DNA of 32,735 bases from Schaalia odontolytica (lineage in GTDB: Bacteria > Actinomycetota > Actinomycetes > Actinomycetales > Actinomycetaceae). The stretch lies in assembly GCF_002847525.1 (NCBI RefSeq), contig NZ_PKKM01000016.1, forward strand, positions 1 through 32,735. Reading direction: 5' to 3'. The translations under genes and the position numbers were made by a program. Of the stretch, positions 16,193 to 23,596 are shown piece by piece (position 1 is the stretch's first letter; every line of letters begins with the position of its first letter). A model generated the notes under the pieces. That model worked only from the letters and a program-made list of their open reading frames with translations, ran no database searches and was not told the origin of the DNA.

Positions 16193-16309
16193 GGCGCGCG
16201 ACAAGGTCCACCGGGGTGCCCAGGTTGCTGACCTCCTCGCAACCAAGCGCTGCCATATCTGGCCCAGTGGCAGCGCCCCGCACGAACAACCTGGCCCAGG
16301 CCTCGTCCC

Positions 16310-17569
16310 TTAGCCCTGGCCGGTGAGGGTGAGGTACACGAGGAACAGGTTCAGCGCGACGATGACGGCCGCGATGAGGAAACCGGTGACGCGCAGGGGA
16401 CGATTGTTGGCGTAGTCGCCCATGACATCGCGGTTGGCGGTCAGGCGCATGAGCGGGATGATCGCGAAGGGGATGCCGAATGACAGGGCGACCTGCGAGA
16501 CGACGAGCGCCCACGTGGGCTCGGCGCCCGCGCCCAGAATGATGAGCGCCGGGATCAGCGAGATGAGGCGGCGCACCAGGATCGGCACGCGAACGTGGAG
16601 AAGGCCGTTCATGATCTCGGAGCCCGCGTAGGCGCCCACCGACGTCGAGGCCAGGCCCGAGGCGAGTAGACCCACCGCAAACACCGTGCCAACGACCGGT
16701 CCGAGCGTGGAGGAGATTGCCGCGTGCGCCCCCTCGATCGTGTCAGTGCCGCTCTGACCGGCCAGAGCCGCGGCCGCCAGCAGCAGCAGACCGATGTTGA
16801 CCAGGCCCGCGATGCTCAGCGCCCAGTAGATGTCGATGCGCGTGGCGCGCAGCAGGCGCGTGAGGTGTCCGGAGGAGTGGTGGGCGTCGCCGGTGGACGG
16901 GCCGAGCTCGTCGGCCTCGTGGTCGTTGACCAGCGAGGAGTGCAGATAGACTGCGTGTGGCATGACGGTTGCGCCCAGCATGGACGCGGCCACGAGGACC
17001 GAGTCGGTGCCCTGGAAGCGGGGGAGGAGGCCGCCGAGGATCCCCGACGGGCTGGGAGGCGCGACGAAGAGGCCCGCTAGGAAGCCCAGCGTGATGATGA
17101 TGAGTAGGCCGACGATGATCGTCTCGAACTGGCGCTGTTTGCCTTCGCCTTGGACGACGAGAAGCGCCATGGACACGGCGCCGATGATGACGCCGCCCCA
17201 CAGGAGTGGGACCTCGAACAGGAGGTGGAGGGCGAGCGCACCGCCGATGACTTCGGCCAGGTCGGTTGCGGCCGCAACGATCTCCGCTTGGATCCAAAAG
17301 GCGATGCGGGCGGGCTTAGACATGCGGTCGCCGAGCAGGGCGGGCAGGGACTGGCCGGTGACGAGGCCGAGCTTGGCGGAGAGGTACTGGATGACCATCG
17401 CGAAGATGTTTGAGGCCACGAGAACCCACACGAGCAGGTACCCGTAGCGCGCGCCCGCCGTGATGTTGGCGGCGACGTTTCCGGGGTCGACGTAGGCGAC
17501 GGCCGCGACGAAGGCGGGGCCGAGGAGGGGGATGAGCTTGTGGCGATGCTCGGTGTCCGTGGCGCTCAC
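16310..17569 (-). CDS. mntH: NRAMP-family divalent metal transporter
   Basis: A 419-residue NRAMP transporter that imports Mn2+ (or Fe2+) with protons. The metal-site motifs are intact: DPGN in helix 1 (VAYVDPGNVAANI) and MPH in helix 6 (ATVMPHAVYLHSS), whose Met is typical of Mn-selective members. Eleven or so hydrophobic segments are present. I chose the GTG at 17569 because GAGGA lies five bases upstream; the in-frame GTG at 17581 has no ribosome site. A palindrome just upstream (17594-17616) could bind an MntR/DtxR-type regulator. The gene is divergent from argS. Confidence 0.92.
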   Translation of the reverse strand: MSATDTEHRHKLIPLLGPAFVAAVAYVDPGNVAANITAGARYGYLLVWVLVASNIFAMVIQYLSAKLGLVTGQSLPALLGDRMSKPARIAFWIQAEIVAAATDLAEVIGGALALHLLFEVPLLWGGVIIGAVSMALLVVQGEGKQRQFETIIVGLLIIITLGFLAGLFVAPPSPSGILGGLLPRFQGTDSVLVAASMLGATVMPHAVYLHSSLVNDHEADELGPSTGDAHHSSGHLTRLLRATRIDIYWALSIAGLVNIGLLLLAAAALAGQSGTDTIEGAHAAISSTLGPVVGTVFAVGLLASGLASTSVGAYAGSEIMNGLLHVRVPILVRRLISLIPALIILGAGAEPTWALVVSQVALSFGIPFAIIPLMRLTANRDVMGDYANNRPLRVTGFLIAAVIVALNLFLVYLTLTGQG

Positions 17570-17593
17570 GGGAATCCTCACTATAGGTAGAAA

Positions 17594-17616
17594 AATATTC
17601 GGCTACCCGAAATATT
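17594..17616. promoter_or_regulatory. palindromic operator candidate upstream of mntH
   Basis: The 23-bp site has TTCGG (17598-17602) and CCGAA (17607-17611) around CTAC, flanked by AATA and ATATT, making an almost symmetrical A/T-ended palindrome. It lies 25-47 bases upstream of the chosen mntH start and probably overlaps its promoter. The size and position suit a metal-responsive MntR/DtxR-family repressor; which regulator binds is inference. Confidence 0.5.
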
Positions 17617-17727
17617 ACTCGCCTCGCGTCCCTCACGGCGGGACGAAAGCCACCCAGGCGCGCCTCGTGTGTCCAGGTTTTCATTCACGGACCCGGGGAG
17701 AGTTCGCGGATGGGAGCAAAAACCCCG

Positions 17728-17742
17728 TAGTCTAAAGGGGTG
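17728..17742 (+). promoter_or_regulatory. -10 element placing the argS start at its first codon
   Basis: TAGTCT (17728-17733) is followed six bases later by the GTG start (17740). A transcript starting there would begin at or next to the start codon. The only purine run, AAAGGG, touches the GTG and cannot serve as a spaced ribosome site. No strong -35 is visible. Confidence 0.4.
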
Positions 17743-19419
17743 ACTCCTGAAGAACTTGCTACTCTCATCCGCGCGACCCTGCTGGACGCTGCTGCCGCCG
17801 GTCGCATTTCGATCGACCCTTCGCTGGTCCCCGACCCCGTGACCGTGGAGCGCCCGCGCGTGCGCGAGCATGGCGACTGGGCGACCAACGTCGCGATGCA
17901 GCTCGGTAAGAAGGCTGGCATGGCACCGCGCGAGTTCGCGCAGATCCTCGCCGACGACCTGGCCGCTGCCGACGGTATCGACTCCGTCGAGGTCGCTGGC
18001 CCTGGCTTCATCAACATCCGCCTGGGTGCGGGTGCGGCTGGCGAGCTGGCTCGTACCATCGTCGAGGCCGGCGCTGCGTACGGCCGCAACGAGACCCTCG
18101 CGGGCCGCTCGATCAACCTCGAGTACGTGTCCGCGAACCCGACCGGCCCCGTCCACCTGGGTGGCGCCCGCTGGGCCGCCGTCGGCGACTCGCTCGCCCG
18201 CCTGATGGCCGCCTCGGGTGCCGCTGTGACCCGCGAGTACTACTTCAACGACCACGGCTCGCAGATCGACCGCTTCTCGCACTCCCTCTACGCCCGCGCC
18301 ATGGGCCGCGAGGTCCCCGAGGACGGATACGGCGGCCAGTACATCGCCGACATCGCCGACCAGGTCCGCGCCGACGCGCGCGCGGCCGGCGAGCCCGACC
18401 CGATCACCCTGCCTGAAGAAGAGGCCATCGAGGTCTTCCGCGCTCGCGGCGTCGAGCTGATGTTCGCGGAGATCAAGGAGCGCCTGCACACCTTCCGGGC
18501 AGACTTCGACGTGTTCTTCCACGAGGAGTCCCTGCATACCTCCGGCGCGGTTGCCGCGGCGATCGAGCGCCTGCGTGAGCGCGGCGAGATCTTCGACGAG
18601 GGTGGCGCGGTGTGGCTGCGCACGACCACCTACGGTGACGACAAGGACCGCGTCCTCATCAAGTCGGACGGCCAGGCCGCGTACTTCGCGGGCGACGTCG
18701 CCTACTACCTGAACAAGCGCGAGCGTGGTGCGGATGCCGCCATCTACCTGCTGGGCGCCGACCACCACGGCTACATCGGCCGCATGATGGCGATGTGCGC
18801 CGCGTTCGGTGACAAGCCGGGCGAGAACCTGCAGATCCTCATCGGTCAGCTCGTCAACCTGGTGAAGGACGGCGAGCCCGTGCGCATGTCCAAGCGCGCC
18901 GGCACGATCGTCACCCTCGATGACCTCGTCGATGCCGTGGGCGTGGATGCTGCGCGTTACGCCCTCGTGCGCGTGTCGATGGATACCCAGGTCGATATCG
19001 ACCTGGATCTGCTCTCGCAGCACTCCAACGACAACCCGGTCTACTACGTGCAGTACGCGCACGTGCGCACCTGCAACGTGGCTCGTAACGCCGCCGAGCA
19101 TGGCGTCACTCGCGACGCTGGCTTCGACCCGGCCGCCCTCGACTCCGAGGCCGATGAGGCCCTGCTGGCCGCCCTCGCCCAGTTCCCCGCGCAGGTTGCG
19201 CAGGCGACCGAGCTGCGCGAGCCGCACCGCATCGCCCGCTACCTCGAGTCCCTGGCTGCGACCTACCACGCCTGGTATGGCCAGTGCCGCGTGACGCCTC
19301 GCGGCGACGATCCGGTCGAGCCTGGCCACATCGCCCGCCTCTGGCTCAACGACGCGGTCACCCAGGTGCTGCGCACCGGCCTCGGCCTCCTCGGTGTGAG
19401 CGCCCCCGAGAGGATGTGA
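17740..19419 (+). CDS. argS: arginyl-tRNA synthetase
   Basis: A 559-residue class I aminoacyl-tRNA synthetase that charges tRNA-Arg. Visible are an N-terminal Add1-like region ([21 protein letters not shown]), the HIGH-equivalent [36 protein letters not shown], the KMSKS-equivalent RMSKRAG, and the anticodon-binding DALR-type C-terminus ending in PERM. Length matches the family. The GTG start at 17740 has no spaced ribosome site; see the promoter entry for a possible leaderless transcript. lysA follows four bases after the stop, the usual actinobacterial arrangement. Confidence 0.95.
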   Translation: MTPEELATLIRATLLDAAAAGRISIDPSLVPDPVTVERPRVREHGDWATNVAMQLGKKAGMAPREFAQILADDLAAADGIDSVEVAGPGFINIRLGAGAAGELARTIVEAGAAYGRNETLAGRSINLEYVSANPTGPVHLGGARWAAVGDSLARLMAASGAAVTREYYFNDHGSQIDRFSHSLYARAMGREVPEDGYGGQYIADIADQVRADARAAGEPDPITLPEEEAIEVFRARGVELMFAEIKERLHTFRADFDVFFHEESLHTSGAVAAAIERLRERGEIFDEGGAVWLRTTTYGDDKDRVLIKSDGQAAYFAGDVAYYLNKRERGADAAIYLLGADHHGYIGRMMAMCAAFGDKPGENLQILIGQLVNLVKDGEPVRMSKRAGTIVTLDDLVDAVGVDAARYALVRVSMDTQVDIDLDLLSQHSNDNPVYYVQYAHVRTCNVARNAAEHGVTRDAGFDPAALDSEADEALLAALAQFPAQVAQATELREPHRIARYLESLAATYHAWYGQCRVTPRGDDPVEPGHIARLWLNDAVTQVLRTGLGLLGVSAPERM

Positions 19420-19423
19420 GCCG

Positions 19424-20824
19424 GTGAGCGAGACGGCAAGCGTCGGCACCCTCACCTGCCCGACCCCCGATGAGCGCCCCGACCTGTGGCCGTGGAGTGC
19501 TTCTCGGGAGGGCGGCGTGCTGCGCGTGGGAGGCGTCGACCTGACCAGCGTCGCCGCCGACTTCGGCACACCCACCTTCGTGCTTGACGTCGAGGCCATG
19601 CGCGGCCGTGCCCGCGTGTGGGCCTCGGCGATGGCCGAGGAGTTCTGGGACGGCTACGGCATGAGTGGCGGCGACGCCTTCTACGCCGGCAAGGCATTCC
19701 TGAGCGCCGACGTCGCGCGCCTCGTTGCGGCCGAGGGCCTGGGTATCGACACCGCCTCGCTCGGCGAGCTGAGCCTCGCCTTGCGCGCCGGGGTGGACCC
19801 CGACCGCATCGGCCTGCACGGTAACAACAAGTCGGATGCGGAGATCCGCCTCGCCCTCGAGGCCGGTATTCACCGCATCTTCATCGACTCGATGGACGAG
19901 GTCCACCAGATAGAGCGTATCGCGGCTGACCTCGGCGTCGTCGCGCCCGTCATGGTGCGCCTGAAGTCCGGCATCCACGCGGGCGGCAACGAGTACATCG
20001 CGACCGCCCACGAGGACCAGAAGTTCGGCCTCTCCTTGGCCACCGGCCAGGCGTACGAGGCCGTGGCCGCAATCAAGGATGCGGCGCACTTGGACTTCCG
20101 GGGCCTGCACAGCCACATCGGCTCCCAGATCTTTGGGACCGAGGCCTTTGCCGAGGCCGCGCGCATCGTCATCGACTTCGCGGCACTCCTCAAGGCCGAG
20201 CTGGATCTCGACGTTCCCGCGATCGACCTGGGCGGCGGAGTGGGCATCGCCTACACGGGCCAGGATCCGATCCCGACCTCCCCGGTCGAGGTCGCCCGAG
20301 CGCTGGCCACCGTGGTGCGCGAGCGCTGCGCCCACCACGGCCTGCCGATCCCGCACGTGTCCGTCGAGCCGGGCCGCTCGATCGCCGGCCCGTCGATGGT
20401 CATGCTCTACCGTGTCGGCGTCGTCAAGGATATTTCCCTGGAAGACGGGGGAGTGCGCCGCTACGTGGCGATCGATGGCGGCATGTCGGATAACATCCGC
20501 CCGGTCCTCTACGACGCGGCCTACACGGCGACGCTCGCGAATCGTGACCCCGCCGATGCATCTGAACTGGCGCGCTGCCGCATCGTCGGCAAGCACTGCG
20601 AGAGCGGCGACATCATCATCCGCGACATCGACCTGCCGGCCGACATCGCGGGCGGCGATCTCCTTGCCGTTCCCGCCGTTGGCGCGTACGGCTACTCGAT
20701 GGCCTCGAACTACAACATGCTGACGAAGCCGGGCGTGCTCGCCGTCGAGGACGGATCCGCCCGCTGGTTCATCCGTCCGCAGACGGTCGACCATCTGCTG
20801 GCCCTCGACGCCGGCCTGGAGTAA
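19424..20824 (+). CDS. lysA: diaminopimelate decarboxylase
   Basis: A 466-residue PLP enzyme that converts meso-diaminopimelate to L-lysine, the last step of lysine synthesis. The PLP lysine lies in FYAGKAFLS. Other family blocks are HSHIGSQ, GGGVGIAY, VSVEPGRSI, VGKHCESGD and GAYGYSMASNYN. The GTG at 19424 has AGAGGA nine bases upstream. It is four bases from argS and probably cotranscribed. A 17-bp tandem duplication covers its last codons and stop, and a terminator follows at 20855. Confidence 0.95.
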   Translation: MSETASVGTLTCPTPDERPDLWPWSASREGGVLRVGGVDLTSVAADFGTPTFVLDVEAMRGRARVWASAMAEEFWDGYGMSGGDAFYAGKAFLSADVARLVAAEGLGIDTASLGELSLALRAGVDPDRIGLHGNNKSDAEIRLALEAGIHRIFIDSMDEVHQIERIAADLGVVAPVMVRLKSGIHAGGNEYIATAHEDQKFGLSLATGQAYEAVAAIKDAAHLDFRGLHSHIGSQIFGTEAFAEAARIVIDFAALLKAELDLDVPAIDLGGGVGIAYTGQDPIPTSPVEVARALATVVRERCAHHGLPIPHVSVEPGRSIAGPSMVMLYRVGVVKDISLEDGGVRRYVAIDGGMSDNIRPVLYDAAYTATLANRDPADASELARCRIVGKHCESGDIIIRDIDLPADIAGGDLLAVPAVGAYGYSMASNYNMLTKPGVLAVEDGSARWFIRPQTVDHLLALDAGLE

Positions 20825-20841
20825 ACGCCGGCCTGGAGTAA
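20808..20841 (+). repeat. 17-bp tandem duplication at the lysA stop
   Basis: ACGCCGGCCTGGAGTAA occurs twice back to back (20808-20824 and 20825-20841). The first copy encodes the last residues and TAA of lysA; the second repeats the sequence outside the gene. It leaves the protein unchanged. Confidence 0.9.
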
Positions 20842-20854
20842 ACAGAGCGACGAG

Positions 20855-20885
20855 ACGGGGAGCGCCTGATGGTGCTCCCCGTTTT
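20855..20885 (+). terminator. rho-independent terminator after lysA
   Basis: ACGGGGAGCGCC and GGTGCTCCCCGT pair over 12 bp (one G-T pair) with loop TGAT (20855-20882), followed by TTTTG. It lies 30 bases after the lysA stop. Confidence 0.85.
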
Positions 20886-20940
20886 GTGTGCGCTCCCCGT
20901 TGCCTGCCCTATCCCCAGGGGAGTCTTTCCCCCACAAATC

Positions 20941-21044
20941 CGCATGCAATTCCCCCATGAGTATTTCATGATTTGAAATCTGATCGTTGGTATTCTGCGG
21001 TTTTCGCGGGGTAGTGAAAATAGGGGTTGGGGGAATTGCATGCG
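20941..21044. repeat. perfect 17-bp inverted repeat upstream of protease 1
   Basis: CGCATGCAATTCCCCCA (20941-20957) and its exact reverse complement (21028-21044) flank 70 bases. The 70-base loop includes a small palindrome GATTTGAAATC (20970-20980). The arms continue imperfectly outward with C-rich/G-rich runs. It lies in the 360-base gene-free interval 20825-21184, which otherwise holds the lysA terminator and the protease promoter region. Confidence 0.75.
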
Positions 21045-21080
21045 AAATTGGGGGAGGGTCCGCAAGGTGAGGAGTCCGGC

Positions 21081-21099
21081 TTAGGTAAGCCTAGGTTTT
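21081..21099 (+). promoter_or_regulatory. possible DtxR/IdeR-type iron box
   Basis: TTAGGTAAGCCTAGGTTTT has a perfect left half (TTAGGT) and core of the DtxR/IdeR iron-box consensus and a poor right half. It sits about 90 bases before the protease 1 start. Iron control of the protease is a guess from this match only. Confidence 0.25.
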
Positions 21100-21184
21100 G
21101 TTGTTACTGACAAACTCTAGGATGATGGGTGCAGCTGTGAATGCAGTCGAAATCCTGACAGTGACAATCGAAAGTCGAGGAACC

Positions 21185-23359
21185 ATGCGCCGCACTGCCG
21201 CACGCATCGGCGTCGTCGCTGCTCTCGCCCTGTCCATGGGCGTGGCCGCGGTGAACGCACCCTCCGCCCGAGCCGAGGAGCCCGGACTCGTCTCCGCCGT
21301 CCGCGCTAACAACGACGAGATGAACTACGCGATCAACCTCGCGGGCACGAACCCCGAGGACCTCCAGCGGGCACTCGCTCTCGTCCCCGGAGCCGGTGGC
21401 GCCGCCCTGGCCTCGTACCCGGAGATCGGGACCTTCTTCGCGCAGAGCGCCACGCCCTCGTTCGCGCCCGACCTGGCCGCCGCCCTGCGAGCGGCCGGCA
21501 TCTCCATCCACTCGATCGGTCCGACGCGCGTGGCCCCCGTCCTCTACTACGAGCGCGTCGATCTGCCCACCGACAAGAAGGACGAGGCCCCGCAGTCCGG
21601 CGCGGCAGGCGGCCTGAACTCTATGCGCGACGAGGCCGCGAGCGCAGCTCCCACTGAAGCGAACGAGGAGATCTTCAACTGGGGCGCCGTCGCCATGCAT
21701 GCGCGCGAGGCCGAGGCCGTCAATGTCAAGCGCGCCCCCGTGACGGTTGCGGTCGTGGACTCCGGCGTCGAGGACACGCACCCCGACCTGGAGGGGCGCG
21801 TCGATACGTCGCGTTCCGTGAAGTGCTCGGTGAATGGCGTTGCGACGCAGGACTTTTACGGGTGGCGTGACGAGTTCTACCACGGCACGCACGTTGCCGG
21901 CATTATCGCCGCCAACCACAACGATATTGGCATCGACGGCATCGCCCCCGAAGCGACCATCGTTGCCATCCAGGCGACCAACGACAATCGCCTCATCTAC
22001 CCCGAGTACGTGACGTGTGCGTTCATGTGGGCGGCGAGCCACGGGGTGGACGTCGTGAATAACTCCTACTCGATGGATCCGTGGGTCTACTGGAGCCCGA
22101 CCGACCCTGAGCAGGCTGCGGGCCTCGAGGCGGCCACGCGGTCGATTAAGTACGCGCAGGACAAGGGCCTGGCGGTCATCGCGGCGGCCGGTAACGAGGG
22201 CGTCGATATTGACAATCCGTGGATCGACAACGGATCGCCGACCGATGTTCCCACGCCGACGAAGAATCGCGCGGTGGAGGGCAGTATCCGCGTTCCCTCC
22301 ATGCTCGACGGCGTCGCTCAGGTCAGCGCGGTCGGTCAGGCGTACAACGTGAAGCCGGGCCTGTCTCTGGGCCGCGCCGAGTTCTCCAACTACGGTCACA
22401 CGATTGATTTTGCCGCGCCGGGCGACCAGATCTACTCCACGGCCCCGCTGCTCTTCTACCGCAGCGGATACGCCGTCGCCGACGGCACGTCCATGGCGAC
22501 CCCGCACGTGTCGGGCATCGCGGCCCTCATCAAGTCGGTGCACCCGGAGCTCACGGGCGCCCAGGTCATCCACCTGATGGAGCGGCAGGCGGTGGCCAAC
22601 TACGGACGCCTCAATGAGCCGATCGACGGCAGGGAGTACCGAGGCTACGGCTTCCTCGACGCGCTCGACGCGGTCGGCGAGGCCAAGGCTGGCACGTGGG
22701 TCAAGGCTTCGATCGGCTGGTGGTACCGATACGAGGACGGAACCTACCCGGCCTCGCAAGCGGCTGAGATCGGCGGGGCGACCTACCGTTTTGACGCGCG
22801 TGGCTACATGGTGACCGGATGGGTGCTCGACGGCGGCCGGTGGTTCTACCACGAGGCATCGGGGGCCCAGGCGGTGGGCTGGGCCAATGTGGACGGCGCT
22901 TGGTACTACCTGAAACCCCCCACGGGCATGATGGTCACGGGCTGGGTCAGCTGGGGCAACGACTGGTACTACCTCACTCCCTCCGGTGCGATGGCCACGG
23001 GCTGGGTGCAGGTTGGGGGCGCCTGGTATTACCTGACCGCCTCGGGTTCGATGGCCACCGGCTGGCTGAGTGACGGCGGCTCCTGGTACTACCTGGACGC
23101 ATCCGGAGCGATGGTCACCGGCCCACTGAATGACGGCGGCTCCTGGTACTACCTGGACGCATCCGGAGCGATGGTCACCGGCTGGGTGAACGACGGCGGC
23201 TCCTGGTACTACCTGGACGCGTCCGGCGCGATGGTCACCGGCTGGCTGAACGACGGTGGGTCCTGGTACTACCTGGACGCGTCCGGTGCGATGGTCACCG
23301 GCACTCGGCAGGTGGATGGTGTGACCTACACCTTCGGCCCGGACGGTCGTATGCAGTAA
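21185..23359 (+). CDS. secreted S8 subtilisin-like protease with cell-wall-binding repeats
   Basis: A 724-residue exported serine protease. A signal peptide (MRRTAARIGVVAALALSMGV..., cleavage near ARA-EE at 30) precedes an inhibitor-like prodomain (~47-119). The S8 catalytic domain has Asp192 in VAVVDSGVEDTHPD, His233 in HGTHVAG and Ser436 in GTSMATPH; the triad is intact. From about residue 503, roughly ten 20-residue repeats of the form GW-x5-WYYL-x3-GAM-x-T resemble choline-binding/cell-wall-binding repeats and should tether the enzyme to the surface. The start at 21185 has CGAGGA four bases upstream and is supported by the signal peptide and by the identical leader of the next protease. 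Confidence 0.93.
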   Translation: MRRTAARIGVVAALALSMGVAAVNAPSARAEEPGLVSAVRANNDEMNYAINLAGTNPEDLQRALALVPGAGGAALASYPEIGTFFAQSATPSFAPDLAAALRAAGISIHSIGPTRVAPVLYYERVDLPTDKKDEAPQSGAAGGLNSMRDEAASAAPTEANEEIFNWGAVAMHAREAEAVNVKRAPVTVAVVDSGVEDTHPDLEGRVDTSRSVKCSVNGVATQDFYGWRDEFYHGTHVAGIIAANHNDIGIDGIAPEATIVAIQATNDNRLIYPEYVTCAFMWAASHGVDVVNNSYSMDPWVYWSPTDPEQAAGLEAATRSIKYAQDKGLAVIAAAGNEGVDIDNPWIDNGSPTDVPTPTKNRAVEGSIRVPSMLDGVAQVSAVGQAYNVKPGLSLGRAEFSNYGHTIDFAAPGDQIYSTAPLLFYRSGYAVADGTSMATPHVSGIAALIKSVHPELTGAQVIHLMERQAVANYGRLNEPIDGREYRGYGFLDALDAVGEAKAGTWVKASIGWWYRYEDGTYPASQAAEIGGATYRFDARGYMVTGWVLDGGRWFYHEASGAQAVGWANVDGAWYYLKPPTGMMVTGWVSWGNDWYYLTPSGAMATGWVQVGGAWYYLTASGSMATGWLSDGGSWYYLDASGAMVTGPLNDGGSWYYLDASGAMVTGWVNDGGSWYYLDASGAMVTGWLNDGGSWYYLDASGAMVTGTRQVDGVTYTFGPDGRMQ
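23041..23310 (+). repeat. 60-bp tandem repeats encoding cell-wall-binding units
   Basis: The last four units of the protease 1 repeat region are nearly identical at DNA level with a strict 60-base period (units beginning near 23071, 23131, 23191 and 23251), encoding NDGGSWYYLDASGAMVTGW-type repeats. The high DNA identity indicates recent expansion. In one unit the conserved TGG (Trp) at about 23123-23125 reads CCA (Pro). Confidence 0.85.
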
Positions 23360-23378
23360 TCGACCGTTCCCACGTGTC

Positions 23379-23418
23379 AAGGTGGGGCCGCGCGTCTGAG
23401 GGTGTGTGGCCCCGCCTT
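23379..23418 (+). terminator. candidate terminator after protease 1
   Basis: AAGGTGGGGCC (23379-23389) pairs with GGCCCCGCCTT (23408-23418) over 11 bp with one G-T pair and an 18-base loop, 20 bases after the stop. No clear T run follows. Confidence 0.6.
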
Positions 23419-23491
23419 ACTGTCATGATGGCGAATGTCAGCGGGCAGGAGAGTGATTACTTGAAATTCTTGCCTCTGGCCAGGTGTTGAC

Positions 23492-23513
23492 CAATTTAAG
23501 CGACGCTAAATTG
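23492..23513. promoter_or_regulatory. palindromic operator candidate upstream of protease 2
   Basis: CAATTTA and TAAATTG flank GCG-A-CGC with one unpaired A, a near-perfect 22-base palindrome. It begins at the end of a TTGACC -35-like hexamer (23487-23492) and lies 84 bases before the protease start. A motif shared with protease 1, TGACAAACT (23521-23529; 21107-21115), follows. Confidence 0.45.
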
Positions 23514-23596
23514 TGGCGAGTGACAAACTAAAGCATGATAGTTCTGATGGGTACATTGTCGTACTCGCCAGACCCACAACTGAAAGTCGAGGAACC

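Larger units (their letters stand above)
15385..16309. other. 925-bp region without a convincing gene
   Basis: This region separates rpiB from the convergent mntH gene. Frames exist on both strands (for example 15720-16178 plus and 15857-16246 minus), but none has a good ribosome site or a recognisable fold. Their apparent motifs are translations of DNA repeats. The region holds the rpiB terminator, an inverted-repeat array (15632-15860) and a second cluster of AAAA/GGGCGA motifs (16031-16192). Confidence 0.6.

Noticed and set aside
15720..16246. Possible small proteins on both strands in the rpiB-mntH interval
   Set aside because: No ribosome sites, and the only repeated peptide motifs come from the DNA repeats read in frame. 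Conservation data could change this.
17581..20794. Long minus-strand frames opposite argS and lysA
   Set aside because: Shadows of two well-identified genes, no ribosome sites or family motifs.
21104..23380. A 758-codon minus-strand frame
   Set aside because: Antisense to protease 1; its apparent repeats are the reverse of the cell-wall-binding repeats.
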